Assembly: GCF_021347895.1 (NCBI RefSeq)
Contig: NC_067113.1
Coordinates: forward strand, 42,509,474 to 42,573,473
Reading direction: 5' to 3'
Length of the DNA: 64,000 nucleotides
From: Acanthochromis polyacanthus
Lineage: Eukaryota; Chordata; Actinopteri; Pomacentridae
The notes beneath the pieces are model-generated. The model made no database searches and had not been told where the DNA came from. It saw only the letters and a list, made by a program, of their open reading frames with translations. A program made the position numbers and the translations under genes. The first letter of the stretch is position 1. The number at the start of each line of letters is the position of its first letter. Below, in pieces: positions 33,466-46,356 of the stretch.

Positions 33466-36424
33466 AACAAGGTGGGAATCCAAACTGGATCGTTTTCAGG
33501 CGTCGTCTGTTCATTTGTGTCTCTGCAGCGGGAATGTCTTGAGAGGGTAATGAACAGGATGGCCATCCACATTTATATACTGCTGTAAATTAGAGCTGTG
33601 ACAGGCTCTAATTAAGTCTCAAGCCACACTGGATTATTATTACACTGTTTTGTCATGGAAATGCAGAAGGCAAGGACAGAAATGAAGAATAGAATGCGAC
33701 TGAAAAGACGCATGACAGGAAGAAGACAAAGAGAGAGAGATGGAGGAGTGGGAACCAAAGTTTTCACTCTTCAGGAGAGGTGGTAATAAGATAAGCCTTT
33801 TTTCCGGCGTGAGCTCGCAGATGGCAGACACTCAGCTTCATTTATCTCCTCCACACAGCATTGTTTCCATCTTTCTGGATGAATCTCCATCCACCTGCGC
33901 TCCTCCTTCATGTTCCTCACAGGAAGTTGATTCCAAACCATCGAGGATAATGAAAACGTCCCTCGCACTTTCCAGGGTTTATTTACTTAAACAGCGTCCA
34001 CAGATTGAATTATGGCTGCTTTTGCTTCAACTAAAGAATCAATCTGAAGCCTCGAAGAACCTCTGATGCTTTAAATTATGTCTACAGTTAGTTACAGATT
34101 AGCAAATATAGATTGGAATTAGTATCACAAACAAACAACTTACCGTGTCTCAGTAAATAACGAGATCGCCAACTGTCCAAGACTGAACTGATACGAGTAA
34201 TTTTTCTTAGTTTTAACTGTTGGGGATTTTGCATCATTTTGCTCTCCAAATGTTTGTAAAATTAAAACAGAAAATGGACAAAATATCACTTAAATCATAA
34301 ACTAAAACATCGAATCGCTACTATGAGTTGTTGTCCTCTCTTGAGACAAACAACAAATCGAAATTCCACATCATATCCTCGAATGTGTGTGCAGTCTTTG
34401 CCATGCTGTGTTTGCAGCTGTCTTTATTTTATCTAATTTTGCCAAAATCTGGAGGCAGATTTCTTCCTGGTTTTGTGCGTTAAGAAACATGTGGCTTAAA
34501 TTAGCGGTGAGTTCAAGAACGATGCCCTAACATGAGGTGTTTGGAAATCTGTCCCGCACTCTGTCTGTGCTGCAACAGCTGTTCCCAGATGTTCTAAAGA
34601 GGCATTAATAGACATAGTGCAAGACAAAGAAATTATAAGGAAACATTGGGCAAGCTGCTCCTTGTTCCTCCAGGCGACTGGGAAAAGAAGCAAATATATA
34701 CACCACTTTACCGAAGAACTAAATCACTGTGATATTAAATAAAATCAACAGATTCAGAGCCAATAAAAACTCAGTCAACTTGTTAAAGCTGTTTTAGGTG
34801 TATCTCACCTTTGGAGAATCATTGGTGTTGGTGTGTTAGTGTTAAAGCAACTCCTTAAATGTGAGATATTTGCTTTGTTTTTGATTTGTCCCGTTATAAA
34901 AATTTGTATCATATTTGATAGATGAGTTTCTGAGACCTCTATCTCATCAACATGATAAATAGTTTCCTTGAAAACCTGTTGTAAATAACCTGATACTTGT
35001 TTTCTGCCCCCCTGTGGATTATTATTCTATTATGGGCAACTGAAGTCGTATTTTGCCCCTTTTCAAAATGGCTGCTCTCATGAAATCGTCCACACACATT
35101 TTTGAGGAAAATCATTGCTAATTCTCAAGAAGTAACGGTAAAAATTACATCTAAATTGTTACAAATTTTTTAAAATAAGCATTTTCCGCATTGAAGGAAT
35201 GCAAATGTACGAAGTAATGCATTGTTTGTATTTTGGTTAACTTGTATTAAAATGTCTGTATCAGATTTACCACTCCAGGATTATGACGTGCTTTTTTCCT
35301 GAATCGTCATGCACCATTTTTGTAATGTAATCTACATTATACCTATGAAAACACAAACACACACTGCTTTTGATGGCCTAAATAACTGAATTAATGAACA
35401 AAATGCCATCTTCAAAAACATTTAGAGTGTTTTAATAAAGGCAGCGTGGCTCAGAAAAAGAGAACAGAGGAGCAAGTTGTTGGAGATATGGTGGAGATCT
35501 CCACAAATGATGAGCAGAGGAGAGAGAAAAGGTCTGTAGAGACTGAAAACATGGAAATTTCCACAATTGATTGACTCAAATATTGTCTAAAATGACAAAA
35601 ACATGTCCAAAACAATAGACAAGTTAATCCAAAATGGCTCAGTTTGTGCAAAATAACATAAGCTTGCCCAAACTTATTGAAAATTAGTCCAAAAAAATGA
35701 CCAAAAACGATCAAAAATTAAATCGAATATTCAAATTTGTTTCCAAATGACACAAAGTTCCCCAACAATATTTTTAAAATGCCATCTTCAAATGCATTCT
35801 GAGGATTTTTACAAGAACAATTCCTCTGAAATCATAACTGCGATACTATGTTCACCCATTTTTAGATGTCAAAAAGACTAGAGGAAGAAGAGAGAAAAGA
35901 AAGTACATTGAAATCATCTTCAACGAGATGCTAGATGGAAACACAAGTTAGCAGAAGATGAAGATCAGAAGGAGACAGAGCAGGTTTAGTGGGATTAATA
36001 CATATTTCCAGTGTGAAAGCCTACTGGGAGATGGAGACAAAACCCTCTGCAGTTTGTTGTTTTGTTCTTTTCTTCAATTTTATTTATTATTATATTATTT
36101 TTTTGTTCTGAAGTGTCAGCTCACTCAATGCTAGTTAGTAGACTGGTTGACGAAGTTGTCAAAAACGCCCAAAAGATCAAATTTAATACAAAAAAATACA
36201 TCTTAAACACAATAATACAGCAAAATTTATCTTTTGGATTGTGTTAAAAAGGGGTAGTAAACATATTAGTTCTAAAAAATGTGAATTTTCTGGCTACTTT
36301 TTTAAGGGGTCGGGCTTTACGGTCAGAAATGACAAGAAACACGTACATGCAGGAGAAAATAGTTAATATCACATGTGGAATTTGTCACGTCTTTATTTGA
36401 AGGGAGGCTGAGTTTTCACACTAA
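33466..36424. other. Spacer, AT-rich, no gene seen
   Basis: 33.5-34.1 kb is GC-balanced with overlapping open frames lacking domains. 34.1-36.3 kb is AT-rich. At 35580-35715 there are repeated AATGACAAAAACATGTCCAA and AAATTAGTCCAAAA units that resemble a decayed relative of the minisatellite motif. No exon is recognised. Confidence 0.4.
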
Positions 36425-36620
36425 TTCCCAGCGTTCTGGGATGTGTAAGGGACCGGCTTAACGCCATGCGCCGTCCTCGGTTTCCATGACGACCGTGATC
36501 CCCTGTATGATAATCGGATTCCCGCTATAGCTGTGAAAACATTCGTTTCTGCCCGATCCAAACAAATTATAAGACAAACCCACGGCAAGGATATTTGGCT
36601 GTGTGATGCTAAACAGCCAA
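36425..36620. promoter_or_regulatory. Conserved-looking CpG-containing block
   Basis: A non-repetitive stretch with several CpGs (GGACCGGCTTAACGCC, ATGCGCCGTCCTCGG) in otherwise AT-rich DNA. It has no splice-bounded frame. Possibly a conserved non-coding element, by appearance only. Confidence 0.2.
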
Positions 36621-37053
36621 GCAACGGTTTGTAGTCGAGCTGAAGGGTCAGAGCTTGGAGCAGCTTTCAGAAGGTGCACCACAAAGGCTAAAGTATGACA
36701 CAGGAGCTGAGCCTTTTACCACACGCTAACGATGGAGGAGGTGTTAGCAGCAGGGGCTGAACAATCCATTTTGTTTTTAACTCGTCCTCTTTGGCATCAC
36801 AGGAGAGTGAGCTTTAAGAGTTAAAAAAAAATAGTTGACTCGTCTGCTTTTTACATGCCGGAGGATGTGGAAGACCAGGAAGCACCTTTGCTGTGTGGTT
36901 TTACATGTGTTTCAGCTTTGTTCTTTTCTTTCCTGTGTGAATTTCAAATCATTTACACACCTTAGCCCTGATGCAAATTAAGAGAAAAAGCGTCTGTCGG
37001 TTCAGAAAAGTAATAAATAGTTAAGCGCATCATTTTTGAATATTGGTCACCAT
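36621..37053. other. Spacer, nothing seen
   Basis: No gene or repeat is recognised. Confidence 0.4.
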
Positions 37054-37342
37054 TTAACCCTCCTGCTGTCTTCATTTATGTGCACCAAAAAACATTGCTT
37101 CCTTGTTTGAAAAAAATCCAAAAATTCTGCCAAAAAAATTCCCCAAATTTCTAAAAATTCGCAATACTTTCAGGAAGAAAACTCCAATAGTTCCTTAAAA
37201 GTTTCCCTTTGAAGTTTTTTTTTTTTTTTAAATCTCTCAAATTTGGCAAGAAAATTTAGTAAAAATCTTCCAAAAAGTCCTGAAAATATCTAAAATGATT
37301 ACACATATATCAGTAGAACTTCTAATATTTTCTTACTTTAAT
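37054..37342 (-). mobile_element. piggyBac-like MITE, copy d (partial)
   Basis: TTAA-CCCTCCTGCTGTCTTCAT opens at 37054. Sequence then follows the other minus-strand copies (TTGCTTCCTTGTTTG, CCCCAAATTTCTAAAAATT, TTGGCAAGAAAATTTAG, GATTACACATATATCAGTAG). It breaks off near 37342 at an AT-rich TTAATATATATATGAG run. The central hairpin and the other terminus are missing. Confidence 0.8.
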
Positions 37343-39366
37343 ATATATATGAGTTAAGATATATATGGAATACTAAAGAAAATAGAACAGATGTTGTATT
37401 TCTGCAACAGTGGGTTTTACAGGTTTAATGTAAACACAGCGAAATGTCACATGACACAAAAGAGCGTGGAAGTTCAGATCTGTTTCATTCTAGCTTTGCA
37501 TGAACGCTCCACTGAGATACACGTCGTTATTCGTGTGATTAATAAGCAGCCGTATAGAATCTGTGGTTTTAATTGCCTCCTTTATTTCCACTCTGTCACT
37601 GAGCTTTTCTTCTTTTCTTCTCATTCTATGACTGAAAGAGGACAGGACTGACTGCATAAATTCTTTTCTCTGCCACCGTCTCAGCCTTTCACATTTATCT
37701 CCAGCTCAGGGTATGACAACTATAGATCCTCTCTCCTTTGCACAAGACAAATGACCTTATTACCACGGAGGACCATTCAAAGCAGGATCATGTCAGGCAT
37801 GGTGAAATGCTGCTGAGGAAATACAGACCTGCTCCCCGAGCCGTGCTCTGTTTCTCAGGGAAACCATCAAAAGCACATTTTACAGAGCAAAACGAGTTTT
37901 CGAGCTTGTTTGGGCTTTCAACACACATCAAGAGGCTCATCCAGAAGCACCGGCAGACTGAGCAGCAGCGTCCGGTTCTGTTTAATTCAATCCTGTCCAG
38001 ACGTTTGTGAAAGAGCACCTTCTAGTGAGGCTGATTCGCCGCTGAGGACACATTTGTTTCGCCGTAATGAAGTTTTTCTTTGTAGTGACAGATCTGCCTG
38101 AAGGGCAGCACTCCTCCTCTTGTGTACTGAGAGAGTGTGTGTCGGTGTGTTTCTGCTTTTACCCCCTGTGTTGTCGTAGCTCTTCGGGGGCAGCAGAGAT
38201 AGGCCGGGCAGACAGTGTTCTCCCCTGTGGGAAATTAGCGTCCGCATGCATAATTACAGGATAGCATCGGACGCCCCAGGATTCATTTTCCTCAGCTATG
38301 TACCTTAAAGCCCCAAAGCCCTTCAACATTATCTCCAGATCACTGTAACTTGCCTTGTTAAATAATTCATGCCTGCAGCTGTGTGTGAGCGAGAACGTTT
38401 GATGCCGAGGATCCAGACTGTTTGAAACCAGGTGGGCTCCCTTTGTTCTGTTAGCAATCAGTTTTCAAGCAATTTAAGGGGGAAGTTGGTGTCATGATGA
38501 CCTCTCCTCTCCAGAGGTCACAGCTGTTCTAGTCCTTTTAAAAAGTAGAGTTCATTGATTTGGATCCGGACAGATCCGCCAGGAACAGTAAGGTCTAATG
38601 AGCCCAACGTGCATTAGTGTCCAATCACAAACCATCAAGCCTGATTCATAATGGCAGACCTTAATAGCATGACTGATAGGCTAATAGACCAATCATATTT
38701 GTGTCAATCATCCAAAACAGGCTTTCTCTTTACACTGGCTTCAATTGATTTGCATAACGCTCACTGTGTACACATATGATAGCTGCTCTATTATGGTAGA
38801 AGGGAAATCTAGAGGGAGTTTCACATTTATCAAGGGGGAATGTTGTCATTTTATGAGGCTAAATGACAGCTAGGTCCAATTTTAGTAACTGAGACGCCTT
38901 GGACCAGCCCACGTAAATCTGAGGAGTCATGAGATGAGAGGCAAGATTGGAAAGAAGAAGAAGAGGAATATACACGTCACACTTATATACACTGAATAAT
39001 GATAGAGCTTTAGGCGTTTTTAATATTCCAAATAAACCCGTATGAATCAACTGATGTGTTTTTGTTCCCAGCGGATTCTGTTATTAGTAACAAAATAGAT
39101 ATAACTGATGTTTAAAAATCCAATTTTTACTCTATTTAAAATCTGTATTTTCAGTAAAACTGCAAATCTCTGTGTCAAGAGAATGAGCCCAAACTCAAAA
39201 CTTTGTGAATTAAAAGAGCATTTTTCAGCATTTTACCAACTCGGTGTTGGTAGATTATTACTTTATGCAGTCAGATGGTGCTGTGGGTGCGACAGAGCGG
39301 CTACAGATGAAGTGGAGTGGCTGCATCAGTAAATACCTGCCATGGACGACTAAAGTGTTTCGTTTT
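37343..39366. other. Spacer with conserved-looking stretches
   Basis: No exon is recognised. 37.7-38.26 kb is open in several frames on both strands, which indicates composition. 38.27-38.45 kb and 38.56-38.88 kb are non-repetitive with CCAAT-like and TALE-like motifs (CCAATCACAAACC, GACCAATCATATTTG, AATGACAGCTAG), consistent with conserved non-coding DNA, but unproven. Confidence 0.35.
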
Positions 39367-39632
39367 GTCATTCTGTGTCTCGTTTTGCCGTTTTTAGTCT
39401 TATTTGATCATTTTGTGTCTCAGTTTTGTCATTCTGTGTCTCGTTTTTGTCATTTTGTGTCTCGTTTTTGTCATTTTGTGTCTTATTTTTGCCATTTTGT
39501 GTCTCATTTTATCATTTTGTGTCTCAGTTTTGTCATTCTGTGTCTCGTTTTTGCCATTTTGTGTTTCGTTTTTGCCATTTTGTGCCTTGTTTTTGTCATT
39601 TTGTGTCTGTTTTTGTCATTTTGTGTCTGTTT
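39367..39632. repeat. Second array of the same 21-bp minisatellite, inverted
   Basis: About 12 units of TTTTGTCATTTTGTGTCTCG, the reverse complement of the CGAGACACAAAATGACAAAA form of the 31.4-kb motif. Unlike the arrays at 2.7, 17.1 and 62.4 kb, it is not flanked by recognisable hAT-like sequence. The overlapping 69-135-codon frames with an ILCLVFV-type heptad come from the repeat. Confidence 0.9.
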
Positions 39633-40138
39633 TAATAAAGCCACTGTATAATTACTCCAGCTAGTACTGGCCTGCATCCTTGACAAAAGCATGAAAACAT
39701 GGTATTCCAAAGCAGCCCAAACTAACAACATCAGAGCTAATAAACACAAAAACTGCCTGAAAATATATAGAGAAACTACACAGCTCAAAAAAGTTGCATT
39801 TTTTTCTGGGATTGTCTTAGTTTTTTGGCAAAGCCACAACTCCTCTCTAGCACCGCCTGTTGCTGCCAAATATTATTTTATGATGAAGCATAAAAATTGA
39901 GGGGAAACCTTCTAGATCTAAGTGTTTCATGTCCCAGATTTAGGCTGAACTAAAGTCATCTGACTGACTGATCAGATCATTCATGCCGACTGCAGCCCCT
40001 CAGGTGAGCTGCTCTCCTCTCTGGATGTTTATGCAGGTTGTCAACACCTGACAGCGGACGAAGTAGGGCTGGCAGTTGGTTTCTCTTTGCCTGATCAGGG
40101 TGGACTGTTGGCCCACAGCTGAAGGTCAGAGTAGGGCA
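39633..40138. other. Spacer, no gene seen
   Basis: No gene or repeat is recognised. Confidence 0.4.
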
Positions 40139-40249
<111 letters not shown>

Positions 40250-40344
40250 TTCATTTGAAAAATCTGGTCAATTTTGAAGGAGATTTATGGAGGAACCAGA
40301 GGACACAGGAAGCTGAACCAAGTCCAACGAGACGGAATATGGTT

Positions 40345-40945
40345 CAATTTCCATGATTATTTATTATGGAAACAATCACTTATTAATACAAAATGACGAG
40401 ATATCACTAAAATGTCAACCACCTTCTAATTGGCTAAACAATAATAAAATGAGCTGATTTAAAAATGGTTTTGATTGTGTTCTTTTTATAAGTTGAGATA
40501 ATCATGACAGATATTTCTTTTTTGGCAATATATCAAATTTTATATGGAAAATAACAACTTCTATCACTTTCAACTAAGTTCCTCATTACAAAAACACCTC
40601 TCAAGGGAGTGTGTTGATTCCAGATCACATGACCTGCTCCACATGATGTCATTTCCTCCTGAAGAAAACACTAGCAAGTCTCTAAGGCTTTCTGAGTTAC
40701 TTAATATATAGCAGTGTGTGAGTCAAGTGTGGATTTATGGCATGTCAACAGGTTTACTGCAATATCTTTATAAATAACTTTCAATTCCAGTTTTACTCAA
40801 TTGTGTATATATAATATTTCGAAGAATCTTTCTGTAAAAATGCCATGTGGTGTTTGGTTAAAGGCGGCCATGTTGATTTTAGGCCTGAAAACAGCACAAA
40901 TGTCAACTATGATACAAAAAGTCCCACAATTATATATTGACCCTA
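40345..40945 (+). repeat. ~600-bp dispersed direct repeat, copy 2
   Basis: Collinear with 4791-5400 in the same orientation over about 600 bp. Differences include a deletion after AATGTCAACCACCTTCTAAT and an extra AGTCAAGTGTGGATTTATGG-type stretch near 40720. See copy 1 for shared blocks. The family is unidentified. Confidence 0.75.
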
Positions 40946-41628
40946 TTATCTCCTCAGTATGATGAGCCCCAAACTCCCAACAACATGATCACAAATTTGC
41001 ACCCCAACCAGCGGTGCACTCGAGTGCCACCAGACGAGCCACGATTCTCTTTTAAGTTTTCAAAGCTCGTGTTAGAGCTACACAAAACTGTTCTCCGTGT
41101 CTTGGCTAAGCTCTTTAACAGAGACAAAGCGGTTGTCATTTTATCCTAACACCACCTAATTCCCTTAAATGTCACTCGAGTACATTGAGCCGGAGCTGAA
41201 TGGAGCAGTGGTGTCACATGCAGTGTTCCCTTTTTAAAACTGATGTCTTGGCTTTTCTATATTTTCCCCACAAGACAGAGTGAGAATAGCTACATTTGGT
41301 TGGTTGTTTTTCGTTGTGTTTTCTGTTTTTTCTGTTTTTTCTGAAGCCTCAGGAACAATATCTCTTCATGAGCTGCTTTTCCAGCTAATTTAGCAAAATC
41401 AAGATATAATTTCAGTCGTCTGACTTTTGACTCTTTGTCATGCTCTTGCTCTTTCATTGCCTGTACTGCCTCCTTCCAACAAAATCTTCTCTGAACAAGT
41501 ATGGATATTTAATGGCATTACCTCATGGGATAACTGACAGCTTGTTCAGTCAAGGGTTATCGGCTGCAGATGGTTGGAGACAATAAACACGGTCAAACAC
41601 GGAGATGGGTATATTGAGGCCGCATGAC
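40946..41628. other. Spacer, no gene seen
   Basis: Overlapping frames on both strands at 40937-41149 have no recognisable domain. Nothing else. Confidence 0.4.
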
Positions 41629-42135
41629 TTAACCCTTCTGTTGTCCTCGTTTACGGTCACCAAAATATATTGCTTCCTTGTCTGAAAAAAATCCAAAAAT
41701 TCAGCCAAAAAATTCCCCAAATTTCTGAAAATTTGCAAAAACTCTAGGAAGAAAACTCCAATAATTCCTTAAAAGTTTTATTTTAAAAAATCCTCCAAAT
41801 TTGGCAAGAAAATTCTTGTCAGTCTTTTCAAAAAATGAGTAAAAATCTTCCAAAAAAATCCTAAAAATATCTAAAGTGATTGCCTATGTATTAGTACTTT
41901 TTAAAAAATATTTTCTTTAAGAACATTCACATAAAAATCTACCAAAATCCAGCGAAATTCACTGGATTTTGGTTGATTTTTTTGGGAATGTTCTTAAGAA
42001 ACATTTTTAGCATTTCTTTTTTCCACTAAAAAATGTTCAAAGATTTCCCAAAAATGTTGAATTTTTTTTTTTCCCCCCACATTTTCAAACTTTAAAATGG
42101 GTCAGTTTTGACCCGCAGGACGACACGAGGGTTAA
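41629..42135 (-). mobile_element. piggyBac-like MITE, copy e (full length, best preserved)
   Basis: TTAA-CCCTTCTGTTGTCCTCGT at 41629 and GGACGACACGAGGG-TTAA at 42135, 507 bp in all, with intact TTAA on both sides. The central inverted repeat is near 41940-41975: ACCAAAATCCAG and CTGGATTTTGGT around a 9-nt loop. The sub-terminal GGGTCAGTTTTGACCCGCAG is itself palindromic. This copy serves best as the family reference. No coding capacity. Confidence 0.9.
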
Positions 42136-43424
42136 AGCAAGTCATACTTTTTCTCGGAATTTCCTATTTTCTCTCTAATTTATGCGTTTAGATTTGCATC
42201 AGTGTGACCTTATACATCAAGAAGTACTCCTTATTGATACCAGCGAAGGCACGGCTTCTTCACCGACCATAAACAATCTAACTTGTGTAATGGGATGTGT
42301 GGGCCGCCCCTCACTATTAATGGCTCCTATAAATCACCTACTTATCTGAGCTCACGTCTAGTGCTGAGTCTCAGCCTTTCTCTCTCTCTGAGCCACCTTC
42401 AAGCCATCCTGTCCTATAATCTTGATTAATTCTGTTTACCTCACAGCAGTCATTAGTTAGGGGTTAGAAAGTTGACCTTGGTCTTGCTCTGCTCTCTTTT
42501 CTTTTCTGGCTTTTAGTAATTCGAAACTTGAGAAATAGCAACAGGATCTCACCTGTCTCCTGCAGTTTGATTATTTCAGTCGCTGTACCTGCTGCCTCGT
42601 GTTTCCGAGTGTATTCCTGTGTGGTTGTCATTCAACGGGGACTCTTTCCAAGATGATTACATAGCAGCAAAGATAATACAGCCTGCCACATTTTTCTAAA
42701 TCTGCACAGCGAGGGAAAATCACAGCAAATAACGCTGCCTGCTCTCCAACCCTGTGTCTCCATTTGGCTAATGATGATGCAAAGAGAGGGTCCCACTCCA
42801 ACTACAATGCCGTCTGATTGTACGGTCCTCATCCGGAGATAGCTTGTGCGGGGACTTGCTTACTTCTCATCAGCTGAAACTCTTGTTCGTAGATAATACC
42901 CCAAAGCCTGCATTTATTTCTATATAGTCATTCTGCTTCCCCCGTTTTTATTTTCTCTGCTCGTGCATCACGGATGGAAAATGGGATAAATAAACCTGTC
43001 CACTTATGTGCCATTTCGTTCAGTTAGATAAAGTTTGACGTCTCTGATGGCTGTTGTGGTTCATTAAGTGTAAAAAAGTAAAGAAAATGCTAGATCGACA
43101 ATGCTCTCGTACTGCAGCTGCGGTGCTTGTAGTGTAATGCTGAAATACGTTGTAGCTTAATATAGGAGGCGATCCATCTCTGTAATCATGGTTCAACAGA
43201 ACTGAATGTAATGTCGGCAGCAATTTTATACGTTCAGTTGAGTTAATAATACCCCGTTCGTATGTCTACTTATGTCTGTGAACTGAATAGGGGCAAAATT
43301 GATTAGTGCTATTGTGCTACATGGTACAAAGTGGAAATCTTAAGGAGGTTATTATGACGAGGATACGATGTAAGGTCATGCAGCCTTGCAGAGAGGGTAA
43401 AGCTTGCATTTCTCCATCTATTTT
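42136..43424. other. Spacer, no gene seen
   Basis: Mostly non-repetitive AT-balanced sequence. Short frames only; no exon is recognised. Confidence 0.4.
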
Positions 43425-43598
43425 ATTGTATTTTTACATAAAGAGCCCATTTTATACGAATTTACATACAAAATGATTATGTTGGGCGTTTACTAGAATA
43501 TATTTACATGCTTTAATGCTCAAAAAACATGTTATTTTTCTCATATTGTACATCTTCTTATCATCTGTCTGAAACATTTCATTTTTGCTTCGGTCTCT
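43425..43598 (+). repeat. Flanking repeat shared with 49.4 kb
   Basis: This ~170-bp stretch (TTTTATTGTATTTTTACATA, ACTAGAATATATTTACATGC, CATCTGTCTGAAACATTTCA, GCTTCGGTCTCTTT) matches the reverse complement of 49403-49581. In both places it directly abuts the same end of a piggyBac-like MITE. It is probably part of a different dispersed fish repeat that was the insertion target. Confidence 0.7.
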
Positions 43599-44053
43599 TT
43601 AACCCTCGTGTCGTCCTGCAGGTCAAATTGACCCGTGTTAAAGTTTGAAAATGTGGGGGGAAAAAAAAAAAATTATGTCCACATTTTTAACAATTTGGTC
43701 AAATTTTTGGACATTTTTTTGGTGGAAAAAAGAAATGTTTAAAAAAATATTTCTGTGAGAACATTTTTTGTGAATGTTCTTAAAGAAAATATTACAAGTT
43801 TTACTGATATATATGTAATCACTTTAGATATTTTGAGGATTCTTTTGGAAGATTTTTGGTCATATTTTGAAAATATTTACAAGTATTTCCTTGCCAAATT
43901 TGAGGGATTTTTAAAAATATATAACTTTTGGGGAATTATTGGAATTTTCTTCCTGAAGTTTTTGCAAATTTTCAGAAATTCGGGGAATTTTTGGATTTTT
44001 TCAGACAAGGAAACAATATTTTTTGGTGCCGGTAAATGAAGACAACAGAAGGC
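43599..44053 (+). mobile_element. piggyBac-like MITE, copy f
   Basis: TTAA-CCCTCGTGTCGTCCTGCAG opens at 43599, followed by GTCAAATTGACCCGTG. The right end reads AATGAAGACAACAGAAGG and stops near 44053 without the GGG-TTAA, so the right terminus is eroded. The central hairpin is deleted (AACATTTTTTGTGAATGTTC joins directly). The 94-codon frame inside is Phe/Ile-rich and is not a transposase. Confidence 0.85.
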
Positions 44054-44440
44054 ACCACTTCCAATGCCACACCATTTTCGTTTCCGGCTGCTCTGATTGC
44101 TTATGTGCCGTAACCACAGATCCCTGAATTTAGGGATCTACTCCAGCAGATGCATGTCTTAGAATTTGTGTTCTCTGAAGCCATGCCAAAACAGCTGCCA
44201 GGCAGGCATGATGCAAATGTGTGACATGATGATGTAAATAAGTAACAGAAGAAAAACCTGGACTGAAACACGGCGTGTCAGGCATGTAAGCTGCAGTGTT
44301 TTCCGTGGGACGAAATACCCCCATTTGGTGTAGACTTTCAATTTTGTAGGCTTTTGGATCTTCTACATTCACAAAAAAAACTTGAATACAATACAGGAAA
44401 GGGAAAATCCTAAAAAGCATAATACAGGCTCTTTAATGCC
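44054..44440 (-). repeat. Dispersed fish repeat, copy 1
   Basis: Read on the minus strand this contains AAAGAGCCTGTATTATGC, CAGTCCAGGTTTTTCTTC, TGTTACTTATTTACATCATC and ACACATTTGCATCATGCCTG. The segment at 45745-45882 carries the same blocks on the plus strand. I recall closely similar sequence as a common fish interspersed repeat but cannot name it. Class unknown. Confidence 0.55.
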
Positions 44441-44534
44441 TGGGGATCAGAGTATTTAATGTAACATACACTGCTTAGAGTCTCAGACTACAAAGGGCAA
44501 AGATGGAAGAAAGCAAAAAAGGGAAAACCCTCAG

Positions 44535-44995
44535 TGCTGGGCCCTGCCACTCCCTCCCACGCTGATCTCAAATGGAGCGGAGTAATAGACCAATTTCAGC
44601 TCTGCCTGGAGCAAACCAGTCCCTTTATTCATGTACTCTGGTCTCTTCCTCGTTGGCCGGATTGCACAGGCCACCGGGAGAGATCCCCCCTCCCTGGCAG
44701 GATAAAATGAAAGAAGATGGTAGAGCTGTAAGGTTTGTGGACAGGCACAGCAGAGAGCCCACATTATGGATGGTAATGGACTGTTTGTATGCCCGGCTCC
44801 CTCCCCGCCTCATATTGTTCATTCTGTGGGCTCCCAGGGCGCTGCACCTCGCTCCAAGGTCACAGTGGCTTATTTGGAAAGGCCGAGGCCGGGCCCACGC
44901 TTACAGTATTTGGGTCCCCCTGGTGGAGCAGGGCAGGTCCAATCATAGTGAGATCTGAGCTAATAAGCTCTGAGAGATGAGGGGGAGGAGAACAA
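44535..44995. promoter_or_regulatory. Conserved-looking non-coding block
   Basis: About 460 bp of non-repetitive, GC-balanced sequence between repeats. It contains a nuclear-receptor-like CTCCAAGGTCACAG (about 44851-44864) and several GC-rich clusters. Open frames are present on both strands in multiple phases and none has a domain, so coding is unlikely. The texture fits an ancient conserved enhancer. Unproven. Confidence 0.3.
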
Positions 44996-45744
44996 AAGAG
45001 GGCTCTATCCAGGGATTCAGACCACGGCTCAGCATGGAAGACATACATTTGGCTGTAAACAGTGTAATATAAATGTGTAAGCAGTTGCTTTCTTCCTTCT
45101 GTTATGTAGCAACCACTTCTACTGTTGCTGCTTCACTGATTTCATAATGTTCTAGCATGATCTTTGTGTATTTTCAAAGCATTTATTGTATTTATTATGT
45201 CAGTTTATTATGGCCTTACTGCTATTTGCTTATTAGATGTGATAGTAACATTAAAGTAATGTTGCTGCTCTTGCTGCCAATGTACCGATCATCTACAATG
45301 CTTATTCAGTGATGTTTATGTTAGAGAAGCACACATCAGAGGACATTAGATGAGTTATTCTTCTGAATGGTTACACGCTGCAGAATAGGTTCTCCCTCCG
45401 ATGATGCTCTATACCCAATCTCCCACATGAGAAGAGCTTCGGTATATGGCACAATAAACCTTGAAAGGTTAATAACAACAAAATCTAGCAGGAGCACATC
45501 TGCTTAATGAGATGTGACATACACAAAATGCACAAGGAAAGAGATGCCATCAGCAAGTGACAAAGAAACTACAGCAATGTCAGATGGTGGAGATCAGTTG
45601 ACACAAAGGTGCATTGTATGGGATGTAGAAGTAATAAATCTAGTATTTGTTCCTTTATTTGGATTGTTTAAATAAATAAGTAGCATATATGTTGTAAATA
45701 AATAATTGGGTTGATTGCTTGTTGGGTTTGCCTTCCCTTTAGTG
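44996..45744. other. Spacer, nothing seen
   Basis: No gene or repeat is recognised. Confidence 0.4.
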
Positions 45745-45882
45745 TGGTAAAGCCAGTCCAAGTCCAAGCCAAAGGGAGCTTTACTCTCCTACATAAACTG
45801 TGCTCTTTAAATCCAGGCTTTTCTGCTGTTACTTATCTACATCACCATGTAACATGTTTGCATATCACCTGTCTACCAGGCA
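45745..45882 (+). repeat. Dispersed fish repeat, copy 2 (partial)
   Basis: AGCCAAAGGGAGCTTTACTC, ATCCAGGCTTTTCTGCTG, TTACTTATCTACATCACC and TAACATGTTTGCATATCACC follow the order of the minus strand of 44054-44440. The copy ends at the SINE-like element starting at 45883. Confidence 0.55.
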
Positions 45883-46356
45883 GGTGGTTCAGTGGTTAGC
45901 ACCATCGCCTGGCAGCTAGAAGATCCCCCGTTCACGTACTTAGCTTGGGTCTGGGATCTTTCTGCATGGAGTTTGCATCTTCTCCCTGTGCATGCATGGG
46001 TTTTCTCCGGGGACTAGCGGTGGACGTTTTGATCCAAATATCCATAATATCGATACCTGCGTTGATATTAATATTTAATAATACCAGTGTAATGAGACTG
46101 ATACTTTAATAAGCCAATTACAAAGATTAGTGCTGTAGCAGGGCTACGAAACTAAGTAATAATTTATCACAATCATGATTTTTAATTTCTAACCTCTACA
46201 TGAAAAGCAATTGACTGCAGCCTTTAAGTTGAGAAATGGGCTCCGCTCTTCAAAGACGTAGTGCATGTACATGCGCTATTTTCTTCGCTTATAGAAAACA
46301 ACACGTGGACAAAATCAACTGCTTTCATCTTGGACAAATCAGAAATGAAGACACTT

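Noticed and set aside
45883..45960. tRNA gene (GGTGGTTCAGTGGTTAGCAC resembles a tRNA A box)
   Set aside because: The sequence continues as a known SINE-like repeat and cannot be folded into a tRNA cloverleaf with an acceptor stem.
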